DNA of 64,000 bases from Clostridia bacterium (GTDB lineage: Bacteria; Bacillota; Clostridia; Oscillospirales; RGIG577): positions 1-64,000 of the forward strand of contig JAFWDJ010000005.1 of the NCBI GenBank assembly GCA_017513095.1, given 5' to 3'. Within the stretch, counting starts at the first letter, position 1; each line of letters starts with the position of its first letter. The notes beneath the pieces are model-generated. The model was not told the origin of the DNA, searched no databases, and saw only the letters and a list, made by a program, of their open reading frames with translations. The translations under genes and the position numbers were made by a program. Positions 8,854 through 17,253 of the stretch are shown piece after piece.

Positions 8854-9537
8854 ATGGGAAGGCTTATTGTTATAGACGGGCTTGACGCCTCCGGAAAGGA
8901 GACGCAGTGCGCGCTTTTAGAGGAAGCTTTGAAAAAAGCGGGCGAAAACGTAAAAAAGATAAGCTTCCCGAATTACGCAGACCCCTCGAGCGCGCTCGTG
9001 AAAATGTATCTTCGCGGCGAGTTCGGAAGCGACCCCGCGGATGTGAACGCTTTCATGGCGTCCTCATTTTACGCCGTGGACAGATGCGCGTCATATCTTA
9101 AATACTGGAAGGATTTTTATAATTCGGGAGGCGTTGTAATAGCCGACCGATATACCACGTCAAACGCGATACATCAGGGCGCGAAGCTTGAAAAAAGCAG
9201 GCGCGAGGCTTATTTCGACTGGCTTTACGAGTACGAGTTCGAGTATCTTTCGCTCCCGCGCCCCGATCTTGTAATATTTCTCGACGTTCTGCCGGAGGTC
9301 TCGCAGAGGCTCATGGAGGGGCGAAAGAATAAAATCGACAACTCCGAGAGCCGCGACATACACGAGGCCTCGAAAAAATATCTCCTCGACTGCTACGAGA
9401 CGGCGCTTCACGCGGCCGACTATCTCGGCTGGATACGGGTCAACTGCGTCGAAGGGGATAAGCTTAGAAAAATAGAAGATATTTCACAGGAGGTGGTTTC
9501 ACTTGCAGCAGGCAACGAAAAGCAAGGCAATGCTTGA
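8854..9537 (+). CDS. tmk: Thymidylate kinase
   Basis: 227 residues. The P-loop is GLDASGKET (residues 9-17), followed by the dTMP-binding segment and a DRYTTSNAIHQGAK lid-region motif. It phosphorylates dTMP to dTDP. It begins one base after thyX and overlaps the next gene by 35 bp. The sequence is of the longer clostridial type (YFDWLYEYEFEYLSLPRPD) rather than the E. coli type. Confidence 0.92.
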   Translation: MGRLIVIDGLDASGKETQCALLEEALKKAGENVKKISFPNYADPSSALVKMYLRGEFGSDPADVNAFMASSFYAVDRCASYLKYWKDFYNSGGVVIADRYTTSNAIHQGAKLEKSRREAYFDWLYEYEFEYLSLPRPDLVIFLDVLPEVSQRLMEGRKNKIDNSESRDIHEASKKYLLDCYETALHAADYLGWIRVNCVEGDKLRKIEDISQEVVSLAAGNEKQGNA

Positions 9538-10423
9538 CTTTAAAGGAGTCGAGCTTTCCGACAGAGAGACGCTTTTAACTTATCTTACGCCACAAAAATA
9601 CCGCATATGCGATTTTTCGTTTATAAATATGTTCGCATGGCGCGCCGCTTACGGCACCTCGTTTGCGATAGAGGACGAGACCCTCTATATCCGCGTGGGC
9701 GAAACGCCCGAAAAATACGTATTTCTTCCCCCGCTGGGCGGCGACATAAAGCAGGCGATAGGGCGCCTTGTCGATTATACGAAGGAGCAGGGCATTAAAC
9801 TTACGCTCGTATCGGTGCCGAAGGAGCTTAAAGAGACGCTTTCGGCCGTCATGGAAGGCGCATTTGAGTTCACCGAGAACCGCGACGGATACGATTATCT
9901 TTACGAGCGCGATAAGCTTGCATCGTACAGCGGAAAGAAGCTTCACGGAAAGAAAAATCACGTAAACAAATTCCGCGCGACGTATAACTGGCGCGTGGAG
10001 GAGATAACGCGGGACAATATCGAGGATTGCGTTACAATACAGACACAGTGGTGCGCCGAGAATGAGTGCGAGGGCGCTGACGGCAGTTTGGGCGACGAGA
10101 CGTGCGCCGTAAGAACGGTGCTTTCCGCGTATTTCGATCTGCCTGCGCGCGGACTCGTGCTCTATGTCGACGACGAGCCTGCCGCGTTCTCAATAGGCTC
10201 CGCAATAACCGACGACACGTTCGACGTGCACATAGAAAAGGCGCTTGTAAAGTACGACGGCGTTTATTCGATGATATGCATGCAGATGGCCGAAATCTGC
10301 GCCGAGGGCTTTACTTATATAAACCGCGAGGAGGACTTAGGCGACGAGGGCCTAAGAAAATCGAAGCTTTCGTACCGTCCCGCGGAGATCCTTTCAAAGG
10401 ATATCGCGGTGTACAAGCTATGA
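9503..10423 (+). CDS. DUF2156 / phosphatidylglycerol lysyltransferase-domain protein
   Basis: 306 residues, a cytosolic two-lobed GNAT-fold protein of the COG4866 (DUF2156) type. Recognisable segments are SFINMFAWRAAYGTSFA near the start, KKNHVNKFRATY in the middle, and INREEDLGDEGLRKSKLSYRPA at the end, the usual closing motif of this family. It lacks the membrane domain of MprF, so it is not a full lysyl-PG synthase; related proteins transfer aminoacyl groups, but the substrate here is unknown. The start is TTG at 9503 with a perfect AGGAGG nine bases upstream; the alternative ATG at 9530 has a weak site. It overlaps tmk and, by ATGA, the next gene, so translation is coupled. Confidence 0.8.
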   Translation: MQQATKSKAMLDFKGVELSDRETLLTYLTPQKYRICDFSFINMFAWRAAYGTSFAIEDETLYIRVGETPEKYVFLPPLGGDIKQAIGRLVDYTKEQGIKLTLVSVPKELKETLSAVMEGAFEFTENRDGYDYLYERDKLASYSGKKLHGKKNHVNKFRATYNWRVEEITRDNIEDCVTIQTQWCAENECEGADGSLGDETCAVRTVLSAYFDLPARGLVLYVDDEPAAFSIGSAITDDTFDVHIEKALVKYDGVYSMICMQMAEICAEGFTYINREEDLGDEGLRKSKLSYRPAEILSKDIAVYKL

Positions 10424-11445
10424 TCCGCCTGTGGAAGCCCTCCGACGAGGACGCTCTGAAGTCGCTGTGGCGCGATACGTTCGGCGACCCCGACGTCTAC
10501 ATAAACGACGTTATATTTAAATATAAGACGTCGCCCGAAAGCGTGATGATTTCCGAGAAGGACGGCGAGCTTCTGTCGGCTGTCCATATGCCCGAAACGA
10601 CGCTTTCGTTTTGGGGAGAAGCTCTTAAAACGGCCTACGTCATGGGAGTTGCGACGGCGAAGCGCCACCGCGGGCACGCATATATGCGCCCGCTCATGGG
10701 GGCTGCGCTGGGGGAGATGTACGGCCGCGGCACGACGTTCTGCACGCTTATCCCGGCGGAGGACTGGCTTTACGACTATTATTCGGGCTTCGGCTTTTTC
10801 GAGGCGTTTTATCTAAAGAAAAGCGAATTAAGCATAGCCCCGGCCTCTGCGCCCTCCGACAAGGTGTCCGACTGCACGGACGACGGCGCGCTTTATCGGT
10901 TTTACCGCGATTATTATAAGGACGAGCCGTTTTTTTTAAATAAGAGCCGGCGCGATTTTGACGCCGTGCTCACGGACCACCGCCTCGGCGGGGGTCGGGT
11001 GCTCGCGTATAAGGCGGGCGGCGAAATCGAGGGCATATGCTTTTTAATCGACGCGGACGGCTGCCTTGTAAAGGAGCTTTGCGCGAACGACGAAAACGTT
11101 CGCCGCGCGCTTCTTTCGGCGGCGGCAGGACTTTGCGGCACGGACCGCGTGTGGCTCATATCGCGTCCCGGGGGCTCAAAAGAGGGCGTATACCGAAGGG
11201 GAATGATACGCGCGGTAAACGCGCTTTGCACGCTTTCCGTGTACGCGGCGGCGCACAGGGACGAAACGTTCGCCGTTTCGCTTCGCGACGGCGACATCCC
11301 CGAAAACTCGGGCGTATACGAAGTAAAGGACGGCGCGGCGCGAAAGCTTTCAGACGAGCTGGACGAAAACGCGCTTTCTCCCGCGGAGTTTATGCGCCTT
11401 ATGTTAAAGGGCGAAACGTGTTATATGAATTTGATGCTTGACTGA
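10420..11445 (+). CDS. GNAT family N-acetyltransferase
   Basis: 341 residues. The N-terminal GNAT core shows the acetyl-CoA loop VMGVATAKRHRGHAYMRPLM (about residues 70-89) and the YYSGFGF strand-helix (about 115-121); the remainder resembles the second GNAT and SCP2-like parts of the Eis family. The start at 10420 overlaps the previous stop (ATGA); an open frame extends upstream to 10102 but inside the preceding gene. It probably acetylates a small molecule or protein; the target cannot be deduced. Confidence 0.82.
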   Translation: MIRLWKPSDEDALKSLWRDTFGDPDVYINDVIFKYKTSPESVMISEKDGELLSAVHMPETTLSFWGEALKTAYVMGVATAKRHRGHAYMRPLMGAALGEMYGRGTTFCTLIPAEDWLYDYYSGFGFFEAFYLKKSELSIAPASAPSDKVSDCTDDGALYRFYRDYYKDEPFFLNKSRRDFDAVLTDHRLGGGRVLAYKAGGEIEGICFLIDADGCLVKELCANDENVRRALLSAAAGLCGTDRVWLISRPGGSKEGVYRRGMIRAVNALCTLSVYAAAHRDETFAVSLRDGDIPENSGVYEVKDGAARKLSDELDENALSPAEFMRLMLKGETCYMNLMLD

Positions 11446-11453
11446 TTTTTAAT

Positions 11454-12023
11454 ATGGACAAGAAATCTTTGCGTACAAGAATGAAAAAACGCCGTGCCGA
11501 GATACGCGGCATGGACAATATATCGAGGGCGATAAAACGGCGCGTGCTTGCGCTGTCCGAGATGCAGGGCGCGAATACCGTCTTCTGCTACGTATCCTTC
11601 GGAACGGAGACGGCGACGCACGAGCTCATACGTTCGCTTATCCATGAGGGCAAGAGCGTGTGCGTGCCGAAGACGCATCAGAGCGGGCTTATGGACGCCG
11701 TTCTGATAGACGGACTTTCAGAGCTTAAGCCGGGCGATTTTACGGCGCTCGAGCCCGAGGACGGAAAAATTGTCGAAAAAACAGATATTGATATTGTAAT
11801 AATCCCCGCGCTTTGCTATGATAAACTTGGGTATCGTTTGGGATACGGCAAAGGCTTTTACGACAGATATCTTGAAGATTTTAACGGATTAAAGGTGGGG
11901 CTGTGCCCCGACGAATGCCTTGTGCCGGACGCGTACCACGACGCCCACGACGTAAAGGCAGATATAATCGTGACACAAAGCGAGGTAATATATCCGGCGG
12001 AAAAACACGAACGGACATTGTAA
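11454..12023 (+). CDS. 5-formyltetrahydrofolate cyclo-ligase
   Basis: 189 residues, full length. It has the signature GYGKGFYDRYL (about 131-141) and the N-terminal basic segment RTRMKKRRAEI. The enzyme converts 5-formyl-THF to methenyl-THF with ATP, returning stored folate to the one-carbon pool; that fits with folate-using thyX in the same gene run. Start is ATG at 11454, 8 bp after the previous stop; the upstream site is weak, so translation may depend on coupling. Its 3' end contains the terminator of the opposing small gene. Confidence 0.92.
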   Translation: MDKKSLRTRMKKRRAEIRGMDNISRAIKRRVLALSEMQGANTVFCYVSFGTETATHELIRSLIHEGKSVCVPKTHQSGLMDAVLIDGLSELKPGDFTALEPEDGKIVEKTDIDIVIIPALCYDKLGYRLGYGKGFYDRYLEDFNGLKVGLCPDECLVPDAYHDAHDVKADIIVTQSEVIYPAEKHERTL

Positions 12024-12036
12024 AACGCCCGTTCGT
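12001..12036 (-). terminator. Terminator of the small Gly/Cys protein gene, inside the cyclo-ligase 3' end
   Basis: Inverted repeat ACGAACGG (12007-12014) and CCGTTCGT (12029-12036). Read on the minus strand the stem is followed by GTTTTTCC, so it terminates the minus-strand small gene while lying across the last codons and stop of the plus-strand gene. Confidence 0.65.
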
Positions 12037-12054
12037 GCATATGTGCCAAAGCTT

Positions 12055-12183
12055 TCAGCAGCGTTCGTTTTCGCCGCCCATAAGCGCGAAAACTATGATG
12101 AGTACGGCTATGATGAGCCATACGTTCTCGCCGCCTAAAAAGCCCATGCAGCCGCCGCCGCACGAGTTGCCGCAGTTATCCAT
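12055..12183 (-). CDS. Small Gly/Cys-rich single-pass membrane protein (42 aa)
   Basis: A 42-residue frame, MDNCGNSCGGGCMGFLGGE followed by a hydrophobic segment (VWLIIAVLIIVFALM) and a short GGENERC tail. A good GAGGTGA ribosome site lies 6 nt before the ATG. This layout (Gly/Cys-rich head, one transmembrane helix) is common among tiny clostridial proteins resembling the YjcZ group, some made during sporulation. It sits alone on the minus strand between plus-strand genes and has its own terminator and a sigma-K-like promoter. Function is unknown. Confidence 0.75.
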   Translation of the reverse strand: MDNCGNSCGGGCMGFLGGENVWLIIAVLIIVFALMGGENERC

Positions 12184-12211
12184 TTTCTCACCTCGTTTTT
12201 GTAGGGTGGTA

Positions 12212-12239
12212 TATCATATGCAGACCGCGCCCGCTTGGT
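12212..12239 (-). promoter_or_regulatory. Possible sigma-K/sigma-E type promoter
   Basis: Upstream of the 42-residue gene, the minus strand reads AC, 17 bases, then CATATGATA (12220-12212), matching the sigma-K consensus AC-N17-CATAnnnTA; the -10 also fits sigma-E. The -35 is only two bases, so chance matches are easy; the evidence is suggestive only. Confidence 0.4.
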
Positions 12240-12253
12240 GAGCGGGCGGTCTA
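12223..12253. other. Stem-loop upstream of mltG
   Basis: AGACC..GCCCGCT and AGCGGGCGGTCT form a 12-bp stem with a 2-nt bulge and a TGGTG loop, ending just before the mltG ribosome site. There is no T run, so it is not a simple terminator. It overlaps the putative sigma-K -35 region. Confidence 0.5.
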
Positions 12254-12265
12254 CGGAGGAAAGCA

Positions 12266-14071
12266 ATGAGCGATCAGAATAAAGAATATCCGAGAGACGG
12301 CACGCCCAGGCGGCCGAGAAACGAATATTATCCCAAAGCTCAGACGGGCAGCGTTAAGCGCCCGAGAAATGAATATTATCCCGCGCCCACGGGCACGACG
12401 AATATAAGGCCGAGAAACGAAAGCGGAATGCCTCAAAGGCCGAAAACGGCCTCGTCTGCCGCGCCCGCGAAAAAGAGCGCGCAGAGCACGAAAAAGAAGG
12501 CTTCATGGACCGACGCGTTTAAGGGCGCGGGCTCAAAAAAGAGCCAAAAAGCCGAAACTAAAGCCGCGCGCACCGCGCAGAGCGCGCCCGCAAGGTCCTA
12601 CGGCACGTCCGGCTACGCGGGACAAAAAAGCACCGTTTCGTCCGCTCCCGCAGGGGCGCAGAAGCAAAAAAAGCCCGCGCCCGCCCCGAAGCGCACAGCG
12701 AGCGCGGCGAGAACGACTCCGCGAAACGCCGCGTCGTCGAGCATAGACAGCTATCTTGACACCTACAACAAAACTTCCGACTGGCTTGACGAGAAAAAGG
12801 AAAGTCAGCGCCGAAAGAAAGAAGAAGCCAAAGCCCAAAAGGAGGCCAAAAAGGCGAGAAAGGCCGAAAGGGCGAAAAGAGAAGCATCGCGCGCTCCCTC
12901 AAAGGAAGGCACTAAAAAGGGCGCGGGCGCGGCCATAGGCAGTCTCGTTCACCGCGGCGGCGAAAAAAAGACTTCACGCGCTGCGGGCGCCGATACAAAA
13001 ACGCGGCGCAAAACGGGCGCCCGCCTCGTTAAGGCGATAGTTTTGAGATCGCTCGTTTACCTTATAATAGCGGGCATAATATCGGCGTTCATCATAAGCG
13101 TTGCGAACGACGCGTTCGCGCTTACGAAGACTGACACCACGGAAGTGGAGGTAAACATACCCGACGGCGCATCGACGAAGTCGATAGCGAAGATACTTCA
13201 CAAGAACAAGCTTATCAAATACGAGTTCGCGTACGTTCTGTACGCGAAGATGACGAAGGAAGACGGCACGGCGAAATTCGGCGACTTTATACTTTCGCAC
13301 GACATGACGTACGACAATATAATGACGACCTTGAAGCGCGGTCCCTTCTCCGAGACGAACCCGAACGACGTTCGCATCCTCATACCCGAGGGCTACGAGT
13401 GCAGTCAGATAATTGACCTGCTCGTAAACAACGGACTCGGTTCGAGAGAAGTATTTGAAGACGTTATAAACAATCACGATTTCGGCTACAACTTCATAGA
13501 CAGAATACCCGCGGACCGTCAGGGCTACCGCCTCGAGGGATACCTCTTCCCCGATACGTACATATTCTCAAAGACCGAGGGCGAGGTTTCGATAATAAGA
13601 AGAATGCTTCTTAACTTCGACCGAAAGATAACGGTAGACCTCTACGACAGGATGAACGAGATAGGCTATTCGCTTGACGATACGATAACGCTCGCCTCGA
13701 TGATCGAGCGCGAGGCCGGCTCCGTTTCGGATATGCCGCTCATTTCGTCAGTATTCCACAACAGACTCAATTCCGACTACAGATACCTCGAATCCGACGC
13801 GACGCTGCAGTTCGTTTTGGGCGAGAGAAAGGACCTTGTGACGTACGAGGATACCGAGCTTGACAACCCGTACAACACGTATCAGTACGCGGGACTGCCG
13901 CCCGGTCCGATAGCGTCTCCCGGTCTTGCGGCGATAAAGGCGGCGCTCTATCCCGAGCAGACGGATTACTTCTACTTCGTTGCCCGCAGCGACGGCACGA
14001 GCATGTTCGCAACGACTTACGAGGAGCATCAGAGGAACGTTACCGTGGCAAGCCGGACGTGGGGAAATTAA
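12266..14071 (+). CDS. mltG: Endolytic transglycosylase MltG with long basic cytosolic tail
   Basis: 601 residues; typical MltG proteins have 340-400. The extra length is an N-terminal cytosolic region of about 255 residues, rich in Lys, Ala and Arg, containing three RPRNE motifs spaced exactly 16 residues apart (16, 32, 48) and a charged coiled-coil-like stretch (about 170-210). One membrane helix follows (about 257-279), then the extracytoplasmic YceG domain. The catalytic region ASMIEREAG carries Glu481 and Glu483, one of which should match E. coli Glu218. MltG cuts nascent glycan strands near the membrane and sets strand length. The start has GGAGG at 12255-12259. Its position just before trmR and trhP matches the yrrL-yrrM-yrrN order of Bacillus. 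Confidence 0.93.
   Translation: MSDQNKEYPRDGTPRRPRNEYYPKAQTGSVKRPRNEYYPAPTGTTNIRPRNESGMPQRPKTASSAAPAKKSAQSTKKKASWTDAFKGAGSKKSQKAETKAARTAQSAPARSYGTSGYAGQKSTVSSAPAGAQKQKKPAPAPKRTASAARTTPRNAASSSIDSYLDTYNKTSDWLDEKKESQRRKKEEAKAQKEAKKARKAERAKREASRAPSKEGTKKGAGAAIGSLVHRGGEKKTSRAAGADTKTRRKTGARLVKAIVLRSLVYLIIAGIISAFIISVANDAFALTKTDTTEVEVNIPDGASTKSIAKILHKNKLIKYEFAYVLYAKMTKEDGTAKFGDFILSHDMTYDNIMTTLKRGPFSETNPNDVRILIPEGYECSQIIDLLVNNGLGSREVFEDVINNHDFGYNFIDRIPADRQGYRLEGYLFPDTYIFSKTEGEVSIIRRMLLNFDRKITVDLYDRMNEIGYSLDDTITLASMIEREAGSVSDMPLISSVFHNRLNSDYRYLESDATLQFVLGERKDLVTYEDTELDNPYNTYQYAGLPPGPIASPGLAAIKAALYPEQTDYFYFVARSDGTSMFATTYEEHQRNVTVASRTWGN
12311..12421 (+). repeat. 48-bp in-frame repeat encoding RPRNEYYP
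   Basis: Three tandem 48-bp units near the 5' end of mltG. Each starts with codons for RPRNE (residues 16-20, 32-36, 48-52); the first two continue YYP. The linkers between differ, so the motif rather than the DNA seems conserved. Confidence 0.8.
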
Positions 14072-14074
14072 GAC

Positions 14075-14728
14075 ATGAACATAACTTACGACTATATAGA
14101 CGAGTATATCTCCTCGCTTTACAGCGGGGAGAATACCCTGATAAACGAAATAACCGAATTTGCGAGAGAGCGTCATATACCTGTGGTGTGTGACGCTGCC
14201 GCTTTACTGTTAAGATTTTTATGCGCCCGCGAGAGACCGCGGCGCATACTTGAGGTCGGCACGGCAGTGGGCTGCTCGGCGCTCATTATGTATTACGCCT
14301 CGGGCAGCGACCCGAAAATAGTGACGATAGAGCGAAACGAGGATATGGCGGACATCGCAAAGCGGAATATCGCGCGCGCGGGGCTTTCGGCGCGCATAGA
14401 AATAATAATCGCCGACGCGCACGAGGCGCTGTCAGCGCAGACCGGTGAGTTCGACTTTATATTCATGGACGCGGCGAAGGGACAGTATTTAAGCTTTCTT
14501 CCCGACGTTCTTAGGCTTTTGTCGCCGGACGGGCTTCTTGTCTGCGACAACGTGCTCATTCGCGGCATGGTGGCAAACGATGAGCTCGTGCCGCACCGCC
14601 ATAAGACGATGACCGTGAATATGCGCGCGTTCATAGATGCGATAAAGAGCGATCCCGCGCTTGATTTCACGCTTTTGTCGGTAGGCGACGGGGTGCTTTT
14701 ATGCCAGAAAAAGAAGGTGAAGCCATGA
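14075..14728 (+). CDS. trmR: TrmR-like tRNA 5-hydroxyuridine methyltransferase (O-methyltransferase family 3)
   Basis: 217 residues, class I SAM-methyltransferase fold: SAM-binding ILEVGTAVGCS (about 54-64), acidic strand VTIERNEDMA, and the metal/catalytic segment FIFMDAAKGQY (about 127-137) followed by CDNVLIRG. This is the YrrM type; in Bacillus YrrM (TrmR) methylates 5-hydroxyuridine at tRNA position 34 to 5-methoxyuridine. The next gene overlaps by ATGA and is of the U32 type that makes 5-hydroxyuridine, which supports TrmR over a catechol methyltransferase. Assignment rests on synteny plus family; direct proof is lacking. Confidence 0.8.
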   Translation: MNITYDYIDEYISSLYSGENTLINEITEFARERHIPVVCDAAALLLRFLCARERPRRILEVGTAVGCSALIMYYASGSDPKIVTIERNEDMADIAKRNIARAGLSARIEIIIADAHEALSAQTGEFDFIFMDAAKGQYLSFLPDVLRLLSPDGLLVCDNVLIRGMVANDELVPHRHKTMTVNMRAFIDAIKSDPALDFTLLSVGDGVLLCQKKKVKP

Positions 14729-15954
14729 AAACAAAAAAACCGGAGCTTTTGGCTCCCGCGGGCAGCTTTGAAAAGCTCAAAGCGGCCATAAGATACGGCG
14801 CGGACGCCGTATACGTGGGCGGCACGGATTTCGGCCTTCGGGCCGCGTCGAAGAATTTTTCCGACACGGAATTAAAAGAAGCCATAGATTACTGTCACGA
14901 GCGCCAAAAAAAGCTCTACGTCACCGTAAATATCATAGCGAGAAACTACGACATAGACAGGCTTCCCGCCTATCTTTCGCTTTTAAATGAGATAAAGCCC
15001 GACGCGCTCATAATAGCCGATATCGGCGTTATGGAGCTTGCGAAAAAATTCGCGCCCGACGTGCCGATACACATAAGCACGCAGGCGAACGCGACGAATT
15101 ATCTGTCGGTGTCGCGGTATCACGCTCTCGGCGCGTCGCGCGTAATACTCGCAAGGGAGCTTTCGCTTTCCGAGATAAAGACGATACGCGAAAAATGCCC
15201 GCCCGAGCTTGAGCTTGAGGCGTTCGTTCACGGCGCGATGTGCATTTCGTATTCGGGAAGGTGCCATCTGTCGAATTATATGGCCGCCCGCGACGGCAAT
15301 CACGGCGAATGCGCCCAGCCGTGCAGGTGGAAGTATTTCCTTATGGAGGAGAAGCGCCCCGGCGAGTATTTTGAGGTGTTCGAGGACGAGGGCGGCGCGT
15401 TTATCCTGAATTCCAAGGATTTGAACATGATAGAGCATATACCCGAGCTTGTCGAAGCGGGCATATCGAGCTTTAAAATAGAGGGCAGAGTTAAGACCGA
15501 ATATTACGTCGCGACGGTCACTAATGCATACCGTCAGGCGATAGACGCATACTGCGAAAACCCCGAAGGATACGTTTTCGATGAAAATCTGCTCGCGGAG
15601 GTCTGCAAGGTGAGCCACAGGGCGTATCACACGGGCTTCTTCTTCGGCCATCCGAAGGAGAGCGGCCAGGTGTACGAGTCAAGCTCGTATATACGCGAAT
15701 ATGAGGTCGCGGCCGTAGTTGAGGAGGACTCGCCCGGCGGCGCGCTCGTAAAATGCACTCAGCGCAACCGATTTATTAAAGGCGACCGCCTTGAGATACT
15801 GACGCCCGGACGAACGGGCGACGACTTCGTTGTCAGTGAGATGTACGACGGTGACGGCGCGGCGATAGAGAGCGCGCCCCATCCGACGATGGAGCTTCGC
15901 CTTCGCATTCCGTTCGGCGTGAAGGCGGGCGACATGTTAAGAAGACGGAAATGA
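14725..15954 (+). CDS. trhP: U32 peptidase-family protein, probable tRNA hydroxylation protein TrhP
   Basis: 409 residues. The U32 signature is clear (EAFVHGAMCISYSGRCHLSN, near residue 170), followed by further cysteines in GECAQPCRW that likely bind an iron-sulfur cluster. Despite the name, TrhP proteins hydroxylate wobble uridine 34 of tRNA with prephenate as oxygen-transfer partner; Bacillus has two copies (YrrN, YrrO) beside YrrM. Here there is only one. The ATG at 14725 overlaps the trmR stop and has GAAGGTGA before it; the in-frame ATG at 14701 lies inside trmR. Confidence 0.82.
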   Translation: MKTKKPELLAPAGSFEKLKAAIRYGADAVYVGGTDFGLRAASKNFSDTELKEAIDYCHERQKKLYVTVNIIARNYDIDRLPAYLSLLNEIKPDALIIADIGVMELAKKFAPDVPIHISTQANATNYLSVSRYHALGASRVILARELSLSEIKTIREKCPPELELEAFVHGAMCISYSGRCHLSNYMAARDGNHGECAQPCRWKYFLMEEKRPGEYFEVFEDEGGAFILNSKDLNMIEHIPELVEAGISSFKIEGRVKTEYYVATVTNAYRQAIDAYCENPEGYVFDENLLAEVCKVSHRAYHTGFFFGHPKESGQVYESSSYIREYEVAAVVEEDSPGGALVKCTQRNRFIKGDRLEILTPGRTGDDFVVSEMYDGDGAAIESAPHPTMELRLRIPFGVKAGDMLRRRK

Positions 15955-15984
15955 TTCGGACGCATAGACAAATGGGGGATTACC

Positions 15985-17253
15985 GTGGCTGACGTTATAG
16001 AGACCTTCGGCCGATACGTGCAAAAGCAGATACCGAAGCGCCCGAATTACGCGGGAGGACTTTTGCTTACGGCGTACAGGGCGTACGGATTTGCGCTTAA
16101 GACTTTCCCCGAAAAGAGACTTACCGACGCGAAACAATATCTGGCCGCCGAATGCATGGACTGCATCGTGCGGCCGCTTGCGCATCCCGGGGATCAGGTG
16201 CTCACGAGCATGTTCATGCCGTGCGAGGCTTTTTTTGCGGCTGGCCTTCTTCCGATGTGCGCGGAGCAGTATTCCACCTACGCGAACGGCGCGGGCGCGG
16301 AGCACGCCTTTATCGAGGCGGCAGAGAACGCCGGTATTGCCGAAACATTCTGCTCGTACCACAAAACGGTGACGGGCGCGGCGATAAGCGGCGTACTGCC
16401 AAAGCCCGCGGCGATAGTTAATACGTCGCTTGCGTGCGACGCGAATAATTTAACGTTCAGGAAAGCGGCCGAGCTTACGGGCGCGCCGCAGTTTTATATA
16501 GACGTGCCGTATATGCCGTGCGAGGACGCCGTTGACTACGTTGCGGATCAGCTGCGGGACATGACGCGCCGGCTTTACGACGTCACGGGTAGAAAAACTG
16601 ACGAGGCGATGCTTCGTTCGCTCGTCCAAAACTCCCGAAAAACTATGGCCATAATGAGGGACATTATCGGCCTTAAACGCGACAGATACGTTCCGACGGA
16701 CCTTACGAGCGAGCTTTACGAGGCGCTTTTATGGCACAACGCGATGGGACTGCCGAAGGCTTTAAAATATGCCGAAAAGCTTCGCGCCGATCTTTTAAAA
16801 AGCCGCGAAAAGCCGGGACGAAAGATACTCTGGATGCATACGAACCCGTTCTATCAGAAAACGGTGCAGGATATCTTCAACTGGAAGCGCGACCCGTGGA
16901 TCGCGCTTACGGAGCTTTCGTATGACAATCTCGTCGAGATGGACGAAAAAGACCCGTATCGGGCGATGGCGGCGCGGGCGGTATATAATTACTATAACGG
17001 CCCCGTCTCACGCCGCGCCGAGCGCGCCGCGGAAGTGGCGTACGAAACGGGCGCCGACGGCGTGATACTCTTCTGCCACTGGGGCTGCAAGGAGACGTGC
17101 GGCGCGAGCACCGTCATAGAAAAGACTGTCTCGGACGCGGGGCTGCCCGTGCTCGTTTTAAACGGCGACGGCGTTGACCGACGAAACAGCTCCGACGGGC
17201 AGATGAAGACGAGGATAGGCGCGTTTCTTGAGATGCTGGAGGGACGCCGATGA
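15985..17253 (+). CDS. 2-hydroxyacyl-CoA dehydratase / double-cubane-cluster family protein
   Basis: 422 residues, HgdB/BcrC-like (COG1775). Cysteines in conserved-looking positions include MPCEAFF (near 75), SLACDAN (near 151), PYMPCED (near 175) and HWGCKETCG (near 370), suitable for an iron-sulfur cluster. Family members either dehydrate 2-hydroxyacyl-CoA, reduce aromatic acyl-CoA, or, in the double-cubane-cluster proteins, reduce small molecules; all need electrons from an ATP-driven activator. The next gene, overlapping by ATGA, encodes that activator. No CoA-transferase or amino-acid fermentation genes are nearby, so the substrate is open. Start is GTG at 15985 after a GGGGG-containing site. 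Confidence 0.8.
   Translation: MADVIETFGRYVQKQIPKRPNYAGGLLLTAYRAYGFALKTFPEKRLTDAKQYLAAECMDCIVRPLAHPGDQVLTSMFMPCEAFFAAGLLPMCAEQYSTYANGAGAEHAFIEAAENAGIAETFCSYHKTVTGAAISGVLPKPAAIVNTSLACDANNLTFRKAAELTGAPQFYIDVPYMPCEDAVDYVADQLRDMTRRLYDVTGRKTDEAMLRSLVQNSRKTMAIMRDIIGLKRDRYVPTDLTSELYEALLWHNAMGLPKALKYAEKLRADLLKSREKPGRKILWMHTNPFYQKTVQDIFNWKRDPWIALTELSYDNLVEMDEKDPYRAMAARAVYNYYNGPVSRRAERAAEVAYETGADGVILFCHWGCKETCGASTVIEKTVSDAGLPVLVLNGDGVDRRNSSDGQMKTRIGAFLEMLEGRR

Noticed and set aside
10102-10419. Longer 5' end of the GNAT gene
   Set aside because: It lies wholly in the preceding gene in another frame; family homology starts at MIRLWKPSDED (10420).
9503-10423. MprF-type lysyl-phosphatidylglycerol synthase
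   Set aside because: Only the cytosolic GNAT-like part is present; the membrane flippase domain is missing, so I name only the domain.
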